Positions 27,158 through 36,082 of a stretch of DNA of 64,000 bases are shown here, in pieces. Within the stretch, counting starts at the first letter, position 1; each line of letters opens with the position of its first letter. The notes under the pieces are model-generated. The model had not been told where the DNA came from, searched no databases, and saw only the letters and a program-made list of their open reading frames with translations. The position numbers and the translations under genes were made by a program. This DNA is from an uncultured Myxococcales bacterium (GTDB lineage: Bacteria > Myxococcota_A > UBA9042 > DTJE01), in assembly GCA_903857665.1 (NCBI GenBank), contig CAIOFV010000119.1, forward strand, positions 34,987-98,986. Reading direction: 5' to 3'.

Positions 27158-29221
27158 ATGCGTCGCCTGTTGCTTGCAGCCGTGCTGATGCTGCCATCGA
27201 TCGCCGTCGCGAAGCCCGCCTTCGCGCCGGGGACGGACCCGGAACTGGACCGCAAGATGCTGAACCACACGCGGGTCCTGTACCAGATCAGCGCCCGCCC
27301 CTTCGGCATCGCGGTCAGCGGCGGGTACAAGGACGCGGCGGCGCTGCAGACGATCAAGGACTACCTGGCCCAGGACGCCACCGACGACTTCGAGACGGCC
27401 ACCGGCGTGCATCCGTACACGCTGCTGTCGCCGTACGAGGGGGCGGCGGGCATCGGCCTTCGCGGCGCCGGCGCGGCCCCGGCGACGGCGTTCCGGTACA
27501 TGGCGCTGAAGGCCGAGGGCGCCCCGAAGGCTGCCGTCGATGCCGCGCGCCGCGACGTGGTGCGGGCCATCAACGCGGTGATCGTCGCGCATACGATCAC
27601 CGGCGTGCCCCGCGTGCTGGCCCGCGGGCTGGCCCGGATGAAGTCCGAGGAAGCCACGGGCCCGACGGACATCCCGCTGAGCGCGCCGACGTACTATCCC
27701 CTGGCCGACGACCAGGGGGTCCCGCAGCCTCAGCCCAAGAACAACGGCGTGGACCGGAAGGACAACAGCGGCGGCGCGCTGCCGGCCGACACGTGGTTCT
27801 GGGAGGACAGCTGCAGCAAGGACCAGATGGTCGGATGGGTGTTGGCCATGGCGACGCTGTACGACGCCGCCAAGGGCGACCCCGACATCGACCAGGGGCT
27901 GGTGGCGTCCCTCCAGACGGAGGCCCGGGAGATTGGTGCCGGCCTGCGGGAAACGCACCCCTTCTCGGCGATGGACGGCCAGACCTACGACTACGACCTG
28001 GTCATCATGGACGCCGATACGCGGCCGACGCTGCATTGGGACCTGAACCCGCTGTCGGTCGATGCGAACGTCAACCTCCCGCCGGACTCCCAGTCGCTGA
28101 ACCGCTTCAACATGGTGATGGCGATGGGGATCGTGAAAGCGCTGTATCACGTCAGCGGCGACCCCGATGCGGAAACGTTCCTGTACGGCGAACTGCTGGG
28201 CAACCGGAACTACCTGGACCACCTCGCGTCCACCAGCGACGTGGACTACATCTACATGGACGCCAACACGAACTTTTCCAACGTCAACATGATCGCGATG
28301 GCGCTGTTCCTGAACGTCTGGTTCGAGAAGGACCCCGTCGTGCTGGCCCGGACGCGGGACTATATGGAAACCCAGTGGTGGAACGTGGCGGGCCTGATCC
28401 AGACGGCGAAGAACTGCAAGCAGCCGTTCTTCCACGCGCTGTACCTGGCGATGACCGACAAGGGGTTCGACGCGTCGTTGGCGACGCAGACGGCGACGCT
28501 GCTGAAGGCGTACAACCTGGAACCGTACGTGGACGAAAAGCGCAACAACTGCGACCCGGACGAGTTGGCCGCCTTCGAGTGCACGGCGCTGGACGGAACG
28601 ACGATCCTTCACCTCCAGAAGGATGCCAGCGGCCAGCCGTTGCTGGGCTGGGGCAAGAACTATGTGGCGACCGAGGCGCTGGACCCGTCCTTCCGTCCCA
28701 CGTCGAACTTCGACGCCCGCAGCAACCCCTTCCAGGTGAACAGCCAGGACGGATCGACCGATTCCGGGCTGACGGGGGGGTTGAACCCGGGCGGCGACCT
28801 GAACGCCGCGTACTGGCTGCTTCGCTGGCTGCCGGACCCGGGCAACGGCGTCGTGTCCGGCAACGCGCGGGACCACATGGCCGTCCCGGGGACCCTGCCC
28901 GACGCGGTGGAAACGGTCGAGCTGGTGCCCGAGGCGATTCCGGAGACCGTGCCCGAGGCGACGTCGGACGTTGTGGAACCGGCCGACACGACCTCCCCGG
29001 ATGACGTCGTGCGCGACGCGATGGGCGGGGACGCCGTGCAGGCCGACACGGCCGGCATCGACACCGTGTCGGACGCCCCGACATCCGACACCCGGACCTC
29101 GGGCGGCGGGGGGGGCGGTTGTGCGTCGGGCTCTTCCGGCACGCCTCTGGCCGCGTCCCTGCTGGCGCTGTCGGTGCTGCTGGCGTTGCGGGCATCCCGG
29201 CGCTCGCGTTTCCAGTCCTGA
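27158..29221 (+). CDS. Exported helical surface protein with MYXO-CTERM-like C-terminal anchor
   Basis: A 687-residue protein with a cleavable signal peptide (M-R-R-L-L-L-A-A-V-L-M-L-P-S-I-A-V-A). The body is helical and related in motif order to the lipoprotein at 20096-21916. From about residue 580 the chain becomes Asp/Val/Thr/Pro-rich (E-A-I-P-E-T-V-P-E-A-T and repeats). It ends in a glycine run, a single Cys, a 19-residue hydrophobic helix and an R-A-S-R-R-S-R tail, the layout of MYXO-CTERM sorting domains that are cut and lipid-modified at the Cys. ATG 27158 follows GGAGG at seven bases. Function of the body is unknown; a carbohydrate-active toroid is one guess. Confidence 0.8.
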   Translation: MRRLLLAAVLMLPSIAVAKPAFAPGTDPELDRKMLNHTRVLYQISARPFGIAVSGGYKDAAALQTIKDYLAQDATDDFETATGVHPYTLLSPYEGAAGIGLRGAGAAPATAFRYMALKAEGAPKAAVDAARRDVVRAINAVIVAHTITGVPRVLARGLARMKSEEATGPTDIPLSAPTYYPLADDQGVPQPQPKNNGVDRKDNSGGALPADTWFWEDSCSKDQMVGWVLAMATLYDAAKGDPDIDQGLVASLQTEAREIGAGLRETHPFSAMDGQTYDYDLVIMDADTRPTLHWDLNPLSVDANVNLPPDSQSLNRFNMVMAMGIVKALYHVSGDPDAETFLYGELLGNRNYLDHLASTSDVDYIYMDANTNFSNVNMIAMALFLNVWFEKDPVVLARTRDYMETQWWNVAGLIQTAKNCKQPFFHALYLAMTDKGFDASLATQTATLLKAYNLEPYVDEKRNNCDPDELAAFECTALDGTTILHLQKDASGQPLLGWGKNYVATEALDPSFRPTSNFDARSNPFQVNSQDGSTDSGLTGGLNPGGDLNAAYWLLRWLPDPGNGVVSGNARDHMAVPGTLPDAVETVELVPEAIPETVPEATSDVVEPADTTSPDDVVRDAMGGDAVQADTAGIDTVSDAPTSDTRTSGGGGGGCASGSSGTPLAASLLALSVLLALRASRRSRFQS

Positions 29222-29321
29222 ACCCGTCCGGCCCCACCGGGCCCGCCTGGGCCCGACCCGGTCCGACGCCCCTGTCCCGTCGCTCCTTGATCGCCAGGAC
29301 GACTGTCCGTATCATCCCGCC

Positions 29322-30611
29322 ATGCAGTCTTCCCACGCGGCGTTCCTGCAATCGATGGACAGTCTGGCCCGCACCCGGGGATGGGCGATCGGTGAACCGG
29401 TCTTCCGGGACGGTCTGAGGCTGCCGGTCCTGCGCGATTCGGACCATGCCCCCCTGTTCGAACTGCGGCTGTGGTCCCCCGGGCCCGGGCCCCGGGAGCC
29501 GTGCTATGCCGACGCCAACGGATTCCAACTGGCCTATGGCCTGCAGGCCGGGGTGATCCTGTCGCCGGCCGAGCGGCAGGCGATGCTGGCATTCCTGGAT
29601 GCCGTGGTGACGCGGTTGAACGAAGGCATCCTCCCGGACGCGGTGGGGATCCTTCCCCCTCCCCCGAAAGCCGTGGAGGCATCCCGCGTCGTGCTCGAGA
29701 CCAGCCGGGGCCGGGAAGTCGAGCACCTCCTCCGCATCGACTTCCATTGCAACCAGGCCTGTCCCTTCTGCTTCGTCCGCCTGGGTTCCACGCGCCTGGA
29801 CCCGTCCGACCTGGATGGGCTGCTGGCCGTTCAGGGGCCGATGAGCGGCGGTGAATCGGTGGTGTTGACCGGCGGGGAGCCGACCCTCCATCCGCAACTG
29901 CTTCCGATCATCGAGCGTGTGCGGGCGCTGGGCTACCGGAAGATCGCCCTCCAGACGAATGCCGTCCGGTTGGCGGACCTGGGCTTCACCCGGAGGATCG
30001 TCGAGGCGGGCGTGGGAACCTTCTTCGTTTCCTTCCATTCGCACCGGGCCGCGACGTACGACCGGATCACGTGCAGCCACGGCCAGTTCCCACGGGCGAT
30101 CGCGGGGATTCGGAGCCTGCTGTCGCTGGGGGGGGACGTGACCCTGAACCTGGTCCTCAACCGCTGGAACATCCGGTCGCTGCGCGGCTACCTGCGGTTC
30201 GTGGCGAGGCTGTTGGCTCCCTATCCTGGGAAAGGGACCGTGTTCCTCACGATGATGAACGAGGACGGGCACCGGAAGGTCCCGGAACTGGCCGTTCCCC
30301 TGGACGTGATGGGACGTGCGCTGGACCAGGCGATGCCGCTCTTCGATGCGTTGGGATTGGCGCTGGAACCGTTCTTCGGGGAGTGCTCCCCGCCTCCGTG
30401 CGTGGTGCGCGAACCTGCCCGCGTCGTCCTTCCGGAGGGGCGGCCGCTGCCGGAAATCGTCTACCTGGCCCCGGGGGAAGCGCCCCCCCCGAATCGGCGG
30501 GTCAAATCCGGGGACTGCGTGCGGTGCCGCTTCGACGACCGCTGCTGCGGCGTGTGCAGCGCCCATGCCAGCCTCTTCGGGCTTTCCGGGCTGAGGACGA
30601 TTCCTGTCTGA
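29322..30611 (+). CDS. Radical SAM enzyme with N-terminal extension and Cys-rich C-terminus
   Basis: A 429-residue protein. The first 140 residues are an unrecognised domain. The radical SAM core follows, with the cluster motif C-N-Q-A-C-P-F-C (CxxxCxxC), the glycine-rich V-L-T-G-G-E-P-T-L-H-P strand and later barrel strands. The C-terminus carries CVRCRFDDRCCGVC, which looks like a site for an auxiliary iron-sulfur cluster, as in SPASM/twitch proteins that modify peptides or proteins. No Shine-Dalgarno is obvious before ATG 29322, and no other frame start is better. There is no recognisable precursor peptide beside it. It lies 100 bases downstream of the MYXO-CTERM protein on the same strand. 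Substrate is unknown. Confidence 0.82.
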   Translation: MQSSHAAFLQSMDSLARTRGWAIGEPVFRDGLRLPVLRDSDHAPLFELRLWSPGPGPREPCYADANGFQLAYGLQAGVILSPAERQAMLAFLDAVVTRLNEGILPDAVGILPPPPKAVEASRVVLETSRGREVEHLLRIDFHCNQACPFCFVRLGSTRLDPSDLDGLLAVQGPMSGGESVVLTGGEPTLHPQLLPIIERVRALGYRKIALQTNAVRLADLGFTRRIVEAGVGTFFVSFHSHRAATYDRITCSHGQFPRAIAGIRSLLSLGGDVTLNLVLNRWNIRSLRGYLRFVARLLAPYPGKGTVFLTMMNEDGHRKVPELAVPLDVMGRALDQAMPLFDALGLALEPFFGECSPPPCVVREPARVVLPEGRPLPEIVYLAPGEAPPPNRRVKSGDCVRCRFDDRCCGVCSAHASLFGLSGLRTIPV

Positions 30612-30647
30612 CAGGCGAGTCGCGTCGGCCATGCCTGGCGAGGAACG

Positions 30648-31721
30648 TCACTTCGCGTGGAGCGTACCGCCGGGCAGGCACACGGACGACCTCGCCTTCG
30701 ACGACCCGAAGCGCCTCTGGCCGGACCGCCTCGCAAAGCCAGTGAAGCGCCTGCACTGGTTGTTGAATCCGGACGCCTCGATGGTGCACATGCCCCGTTC
30801 CGTGGCGTCGGGATCGACCACGCAGACCGAACCCGCCTGGCCGGCACGTAGGGGGCAGGCGGCGGTGCACGCGGCGGTGCAGAACCCGTTCTGTGCATAC
30901 GGGTTCTTCCGGCAGATCCCGCCCTTGAAACTGCAATCCGCGTCCTTCGCGCACTCCGACAGCAGCCACCGGTCGGGCACATCGACCGCGATGCCGTCCT
31001 CGCGCCGCTCGGCTTCCTCGAGGATGCGAATGGGGAATCGCTTTCCGCGCGTCCGGGCGTACAGGTCGAGGATGCCGTCCGGATCCATGCGGATGCAGCC
31101 GTGCGAAACGAACCCCCGGCGCAGCCTGCCGCCGTCCTCGCGGCGGGTGTCCTCGGCCGGTCCGTGGATTCCCAGGTCCGAGCCGCCCGCCTCCTGAATG
31201 CGGATGAACGGCAGCCCTGCATAGACCGGCAGCAGTTCGTCCGTCTTCGGATCCTGCCACCAGAACCGGCAACTGTAGTTCCAGGCCCAGCGGACCCTGG
31301 GTTCGCGAAGGTCCCGGAACGCCGGCACGTCCAGCTTCGCGTGGTACCGGCCCTTCGGGGCCGCCGCCGAGGTCCCGGTCAGCATCCTGCCGCGCCGGAT
31401 CGCGCCGACGCCGACGGGATAGACGCGATCGAACCCGGTGGAGGTATCGACCAGGTGCAGCGTGAGGCCGTCGATCGAGATGGTCACCTCGGGCGACGGC
31501 AGCACCGGGCGGTCGGGGATCGGCTTGCATTCAAGCGCGTGTCCCCATTTCCGGGCGTCCTTTTGGGCCTCTGCCGCGGGAGGGGACGGCGTCTTGCCGG
31601 CGTCGCGCTCCTTGCCCGAGGCCAGGGTGGCCGGCAGGCAGATCGCGAACAGCGCGAGCAGCGCAGGCAGCTTCGAACCTTCCGGTTGCCGCAGATGGAA
31701 AGCGAATCGCTGCACGGGCAT
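30648..31721 (-). CDS. L,D-transpeptidase (YkuD) with Cys-rich C-terminal domain
   Basis: A 357-residue exported protein (signal-type hydrophobic segment about 18-35). The YkuD domain spans about 75-245, with the conserved histidine in L-G-I-H-G-P and the catalytic cysteine in GFVSHGCIRMDPDG (S-H-G-C-x-R). Such enzymes form 3-3 peptidoglycan cross-links or attach proteins to peptidoglycan and are carbapenem-sensitive. After the catalytic domain come about 110 residues with ten cysteines (C-A-K-D-A-D-C, C-T-A-A-C-T-A-A-C), a module not usual for this family but resembling the C-x-x-D-x-D-C units in the exported Cys-rich proteins of this window. ATG 31721 follows AGGGGGGA. Confidence 0.87.
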   Translation of the reverse strand: MPVQRFAFHLRQPEGSKLPALLALFAICLPATLASGKERDAGKTPSPPAAEAQKDARKWGHALECKPIPDRPVLPSPEVTISIDGLTLHLVDTSTGFDRVYPVGVGAIRRGRMLTGTSAAAPKGRYHAKLDVPAFRDLREPRVRWAWNYSCRFWWQDPKTDELLPVYAGLPFIRIQEAGGSDLGIHGPAEDTRREDGGRLRRGFVSHGCIRMDPDGILDLYARTRGKRFPIRILEEAERREDGIAVDVPDRWLLSECAKDADCSFKGGICRKNPYAQNGFCTAACTAACPLRAGQAGSVCVVDPDATERGMCTIEASGFNNQCRRFTGFARRSGQRRFGSSKARSSVCLPGGTLHAK

Positions 31722-32128
31722 CGTCCCCCCTCGATCGATCCTTCATACGGAGCGGCCACCGTCCCGGGTTCGTCCCGGGCCCCGGCTGGCATCCGGTTTC
31801 CCTCGGTGCGGGCATGCAGCATCCGCGCCAACGGGGCCGGTTCATGCGGGCCTGGGAGAACCGGGCGATTCGGCAACGAAACGACGGCAGACGCGGCTGC
31901 GCCGACGGTTGGCCCCGGTCAAATCGGGCCGGGCAGCGACCAGAATGATGGACGCCCGCGCCGCAGTCGCGCCTGAGGCCCGGTGGCCTGGGACGTCCCG
32001 GCCATCGTCCGAGGGTACCGGCATGCCTATTGCAGCATCCCGTGCGGTAGGGCGGATCGAGCCGAGGTCGGCACTCCGCGCTGTTCCGGGGCAGGGCCGC
32101 GAACACCCCGCGGCAGGGAAACCAGACG
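31722..32128. other. Divergent intergenic region, no gene recognised
   Basis: 407 bases between the L,D-transpeptidase start and the macA-like start. Open frames cross it but show no ribosome binding site, compositional signal or family match. The macA-like ATG has GCAGGGA as a possible Shine-Dalgarno about nine bases upstream. I see no convincing promoter, terminator or repeat here. Confidence 0.5.
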
Positions 32129-33376
32129 ATGGAAACGACGGACAACCGTCCGGTGACCGAACCCGCTCCTGCTGCCAGCCCGCCGTCCGCGACGCCTCCC
32201 ACGGCGCGTCCGCGGGGGTTCACGGCCTTCGTGCGCCGCCGCTACCCGTGGCTGATCGGCGCTCTCATCGGCATCATCGCGGGCGGGTTGGGGTTGTGCT
32301 GGGGACTCGGCAAGGCCGAGGTGCACTACGTCACGGCGACCGTCGAACGCGGCGACGTCGAGAGCACCGTCGTGGCGGCGGGCATCGTGCAGCCCATCCA
32401 GTATGTCGATGTCGGCGCCCAGACCTCGGGTAAGCTGAAGTCGCTGAAGGTCATCCGGGGCGACCGGGTCGAAAAGAACCAACTGCTCGCCGAAATCGAT
32501 CCGGTGCTGGCGGGCACCGCCCTCACGTCGGCCCGCGCCACGCTGGAAAGCATGACCGCGCAGCGATCCCTGAAGCGGGCGCAGTTGGGCCTGGCCAGGC
32601 TGCAGCGTTCACGCAACGACGCGTCGGCGATGGAAGGGTTCATCGCGCCCGCCGACCGCGACATCACGCAGGCCGCCTACGACGTCGCCCTCGCCGACGT
32701 CGCGTCGCTTTCCGCGCAGATGAAGCAGGCCACGGCCGCCATCGACACCGCCGAGGCCAACGTGGGCTACACGAAGATCACGGCTCCCATGGCGGGCGAG
32801 GTGGTTTCCATCAGCCTGCTGGAAGGGCAGACGCTGAACGCCAACCAGCAGGCGCCCAACATCCTGCGGATCGCCGATCTGGGCACCGTGACGGTCTGGG
32901 CGCAGGTCTCGGAAGCGGACATCGTGCGCGTGAAGCTGGGCCAGGACGTGCACTTCACGGTGCTGGGCCAGCCGAAGCGCTGGGATGGCACCATCCGGCA
33001 GATCCTGCCCACCCCGGAGCTGATCAACAACGTGGTGTTCTACGACGTGCTGTTCGACATCCCGAACCCGGAGCGCGAACTGAAGATCCAGATGACGGCG
33101 CAGGTCTTCATCGTGCTGGCGCAGGCGAAGGGCGCCCTGCTGGTCCCCACGGCCGCGATCGACAATGCCGCCGAAGGCGCCGCGATCAACGTCCAGGTGC
33201 TGATGGAGGACGGCAGCCTTGAGCCGCGCGCGATCCGGCTGGGCATCAAGAGCGAGATCTTCGCGGTGGTCGCGAGCGGCCTGAAGGAAGGCGAGCAGGT
33301 CGTGATCCGGGAAGCCGTGGCACAGGACGTTGCGCAGGGCTCGCAGAGCGCGCTGAGCGCCCGGAAGGCCCGATGA
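32129..33376 (+). CDS. macA: MacA-like periplasmic adaptor (membrane fusion protein)
   Basis: A 415-residue HlyD/MacA-family adaptor. A Pro/Ala-rich cytoplasmic N-terminus is followed by one membrane helix (about 42-62). The biotinyl-lipoyl-like hairpin begins VVAAGIVQPIQYVDVGAQTS, a helical hairpin covers about 130-215, and TKITAPMAGEVVSI is the second lipoyl half. The beta-barrel and membrane-proximal domains complete the family layout. It links the MacB ABC transporter to an outer-membrane channel. Its stop overlaps the macB start (ATGA), so both are translated together. No TolC-like gene is in the window, so the channel must be encoded elsewhere. Confidence 0.9.
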   Translation: METTDNRPVTEPAPAASPPSATPPTARPRGFTAFVRRRYPWLIGALIGIIAGGLGLCWGLGKAEVHYVTATVERGDVESTVVAAGIVQPIQYVDVGAQTSGKLKSLKVIRGDRVEKNQLLAEIDPVLAGTALTSARATLESMTAQRSLKRAQLGLARLQRSRNDASAMEGFIAPADRDITQAAYDVALADVASLSAQMKQATAAIDTAEANVGYTKITAPMAGEVVSISLLEGQTLNANQQAPNILRIADLGTVTVWAQVSEADIVRVKLGQDVHFTVLGQPKRWDGTIRQILPTPELINNVVFYDVLFDIPNPERELKIQMTAQVFIVLAQAKGALLVPTAAIDNAAEGAAINVQVLMEDGSLEPRAIRLGIKSEIFAVVASGLKEGEQVVIREAVAQDVAQGSQSALSARKAR

Positions 33377-35319
33377 GGACGCAACCGCTGCTGGAACTGG
33401 TGGCCGTCGGCCGGACCTACACGTCGGGCGGCGCGCCGCTGACGGTGCTCACGGACGTGGGCCTGGTGATCCAGGCCGGCGAGTTCGTCGCCATCATGGG
33501 CGCCTCCGGTTCCGGCAAGTCCACGTTGATGAACATCATCGGCTGCCTGGACAAGCCGTCGAACGGGACCTATCGCATCCGCGGCGTCGACGTGGCCAGC
33601 CTGAACGGCGATGCGCTGGCCGCGCTGCGGCGCGACACCTTCGGCTTCATCTTCCAGCGCTACAACCTGATGTCCGACCTGAGCGCCGTGGAAAATGCGG
33701 AAATCCCGGCGGTGTACCGGGGCATCGCGAAGGCGAAGCGCGCGGCGCACGCCGGCGACCTGCTGCGGGAACTGGGCCTGGGCGACCGGCTGCAGCACCA
33801 TCCCAGCCAGCTGTCGGGAGGCCAGCAGCAGCGCGTCAGCATCGCCCGCGCGCTGATGAACGGCGGGGCCGTCATCCTGGCCGACGAACCCACCGGGGCG
33901 CTGGACAGCCAGGGCGGGAAGGAAGTCATGGGCATCCTGGAGACGCTCCATTCGCAGGGGCGCACGATCATCCTGGTGACGCATGACAGCGACATCGCGG
34001 CCCATGCCCGTCGCATCGTCCGCATCAAGGACGGGCGGATCACGTCCGACGAACTGCAGCCCGGGGGCGACGGAGGGGGGCAGGCGCAGCCGGGCCGCGT
34101 GGTGCCGGATGCCCGACCGGGCGTGGCGGTGCTGGGCGAGGCGCTGATGATGGCGTTGCGGTCGCTGCTGCACAATCCGCTGCGGACCGCCTTGACCATG
34201 CTGGGCATCATCATCGGCGTCGCGTCGGTGGTCGCGTTGATGGCGATCGGCAACGGCGCCAAGCAGGAGGTGCTGGAACGCATCCAGGCCATGGGTACCG
34301 ACCTGTTGACGATCGAGCGCGGGCCGCCGAACGTGCGCGCCTCGGGCCAGGTCGTGACCAGCTTCCTGCCCGAGGACCTGCCCTCCATCGCCGGCGTGCC
34401 GGGTGTCGAGGCGGTGATTCCCGAAACCGAGCTGTCGTCGCTGCTGCGCTTCGGCGAGCAGGACCTGACCATCACGGCGGTGGGGACCGGCGAGGCATTT
34501 CCGGGGGTGCACGACTGGCCGGTCGAGAGCGGGGTGTTCTTTTCGGCGGAACACGTGAAGCGCTATGCCCAGGTCGTCGCGATCGGGAAGACCGTCGCGA
34601 GGAACCTGTTCCCCGGCGGGACCGACCCGCTGGGGCAGTACGTGCTGATCGGGAGCGCGCCGTTCCTGGTCATCGGCGTGATGGCGAGCAAGGGTTCGAC
34701 CCCGCGGGGGGACGACCTGGACAACTCCGTGTGGCTGCCCTACACGACCGCCGGGGCGCGCATCTTCGGGCAGCGCTTCTTCAAGCACATCGTGGTGAGG
34801 GTGAAGGCGGGCGCCGACATGAGCGCGGTGCAGGCCGGGCTGCACACGCTGCTGATGACCCGCCATCGCAAGGAGGACTTCAACATCCGGAACATGGCCG
34901 ACACCATCGCCACGGCCAACGAGACGCAGAACACGCTGACCTACCTGCTGGCGGCGATCGCGGTCATCTCGCTGGTGGTCGGCGGGATCGGCGTGATGAA
35001 CATCATGCTGGTGTCGGTGACCGAGCGGACCCGCGAGATCGGCATCCGGATGGCGATCGGCGCTCGCAGCTTCGACGTGATGTTCCAGTTCCTCACCGAG
35101 GCCGTGATGGTCTGCTTCATCGGCGGGCTGGCGGGGGTCCTGGTCGGCATCGGCGGTGGCCTGTCGACGTCCGCTATCGCGGGATGGCGCGTGATCTTCA
35201 CGGTCGCGCCGATCGCCATCGCCTTCGGGTGCGCGTTCCTGACGGGGATCATCTTCGGCTATCTTCCCGCCCGGAAGGCCGCCCGGCTGGACCCCATCGA
35301 GGCGCTGGCCCGGGAGTAG
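33373..35319 (+). CDS. macB: MacB-like ABC transporter, fused ATPase and permease
   Basis: A 648-residue type VII ABC transporter. The N-terminal ATPase has Walker A MGASGSGKSTL, signature LSGGQQQRVS, Walker B VILADEPTGALD and switch VTHD. A Gly/Gln/Pro-rich linker (about 235-250) leads to the permease: helix 1 around 275-295, a large periplasmic MacB_PCD domain (about 300-515), then three helices at the C-terminus, ending with F-G-Y-L-P-A-R-K-A-A-R-L-D-P-I-E-A-L. These pumps drive export of periplasmic substrates such as macrolides, lipopeptides or toxins by a mechanotransmission mechanism. Substrate cannot be inferred from the neighbours. Confidence 0.92.
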   Translation: MRTQPLLELVAVGRTYTSGGAPLTVLTDVGLVIQAGEFVAIMGASGSGKSTLMNIIGCLDKPSNGTYRIRGVDVASLNGDALAALRRDTFGFIFQRYNLMSDLSAVENAEIPAVYRGIAKAKRAAHAGDLLRELGLGDRLQHHPSQLSGGQQQRVSIARALMNGGAVILADEPTGALDSQGGKEVMGILETLHSQGRTIILVTHDSDIAAHARRIVRIKDGRITSDELQPGGDGGGQAQPGRVVPDARPGVAVLGEALMMALRSLLHNPLRTALTMLGIIIGVASVVALMAIGNGAKQEVLERIQAMGTDLLTIERGPPNVRASGQVVTSFLPEDLPSIAGVPGVEAVIPETELSSLLRFGEQDLTITAVGTGEAFPGVHDWPVESGVFFSAEHVKRYAQVVAIGKTVARNLFPGGTDPLGQYVLIGSAPFLVIGVMASKGSTPRGDDLDNSVWLPYTTAGARIFGQRFFKHIVVRVKAGADMSAVQAGLHTLLMTRHRKEDFNIRNMADTIATANETQNTLTYLLAAIAVISLVVGGIGVMNIMLVSVTERTREIGIRMAIGARSFDVMFQFLTEAVMVCFIGGLAGVLVGIGGGLSTSAIAGWRVIFTVAPIAIAFGCAFLTGIIFGYLPARKAARLDPIEALARE

Positions 35320-35355
35320 CCGGCCGCGTGGACACGGGCCCGGACCCGCGCGATG

Positions 35356-35383
35356 TTGACGCCCGCCAACGACCCTGTAGAAA
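35356..35383 (+). promoter_or_regulatory. Putative sigma70-type promoter of the DUF1697 gene
   Basis: TTGACG (35356-35361), 16-bp spacer, TAGAAA (35378-35383), ending about 36 bases before ATG 35420. The -35 matches consensus at five of six positions and the -10 at four of six. Confidence 0.5.
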
Positions 35384-35419
35384 TGGGATGGGACCCGGGC
35401 GTGGCGAGGAGGAAGGCGC

Positions 35420-35971
35420 ATGGCGGAAGACCGCTTCGTGGCGCTGCTCAGGGGCATCAACGTGGGGCGCGCGAAGCGGGTGGCGATGGCCGACCTGCGT
35501 GCGCTGGTCGAGGATCTGGGCGGGCGTGACGTGCGCACGCTGCTGAACAGCGGCAACGTGGTGTTCGCGGCGTCCGGCGCGTCCCCGGACGATCTGGCGG
35601 CCCGCATCGCCGGGGCGCTGGTCACGCGGCTGGGCGTCGAGGCCCGCGTCACGGTGCTCACCGGGCAGGAACTGGACGTCGTCGTCGCGGACAACCCGCT
35701 GGTCGGGATCGCCACCGACCCGTCCCGGCTGTTCGTCGCCTTCCTCGCGAACCCGGCGGACCGCTCGCGACTGGAACCCCTGTCGCACCCGCAGTGGGCG
35801 CCCGAGGCCCTGTCGATCGGCGTGCGCGTCGCGTACCTGTGGTGCCCCGACGGCCTGCTGGAAAGCCGCCTGCCCGAGGCGGTCGGCCGCGTGCTGGGCG
35901 AGGCCGTGACGATTCGCAACTGGGCCACGACCATGAAGATCCACGTCCTGGTGAAGCACGGGCAGGCGTAG
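35420..35971 (+). CDS. DUF1697 family protein
   Basis: A 183-residue cytoplasmic protein. The opening V-A-L-L-R-G-I-N-V-G-R-A-K-R-V-A-M-A-D-L-R followed by L-L-N-S-G-N-V-V-F is the hallmark of the DUF1697 family, and the C-terminal R-N-W-A-T-T-M-K-I also fits. No biochemical role is established for the family. ATG 35420 has GAGGAGGAAGG upstream. It is a single gene after macB with its own likely promoter. Confidence 0.88.
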   Translation: MAEDRFVALLRGINVGRAKRVAMADLRALVEDLGGRDVRTLLNSGNVVFAASGASPDDLAARIAGALVTRLGVEARVTVLTGQELDVVVADNPLVGIATDPSRLFVAFLANPADRSRLEPLSHPQWAPEALSIGVRVAYLWCPDGLLESRLPEAVGRVLGEAVTIRNWATTMKIHVLVKHGQA

Positions 35972-36082
35972 GGGAGCGGCCGCGAACCGATGGGTCCTGC
36001 CGGCCGAAAGCCGGTTCGCCTGGCGGGCCGACGGCCCGGGCCGGGTGATCGTGACATCGCAGGAGGAGCGTGCCGCCCGGGC

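Noticed and set aside
32129..35319. Macrolide-specific efflux pump
   Set aside because: MacAB-type pumps export many substrates; nothing in the neighbourhood points to macrolides and no TolC gene is present.
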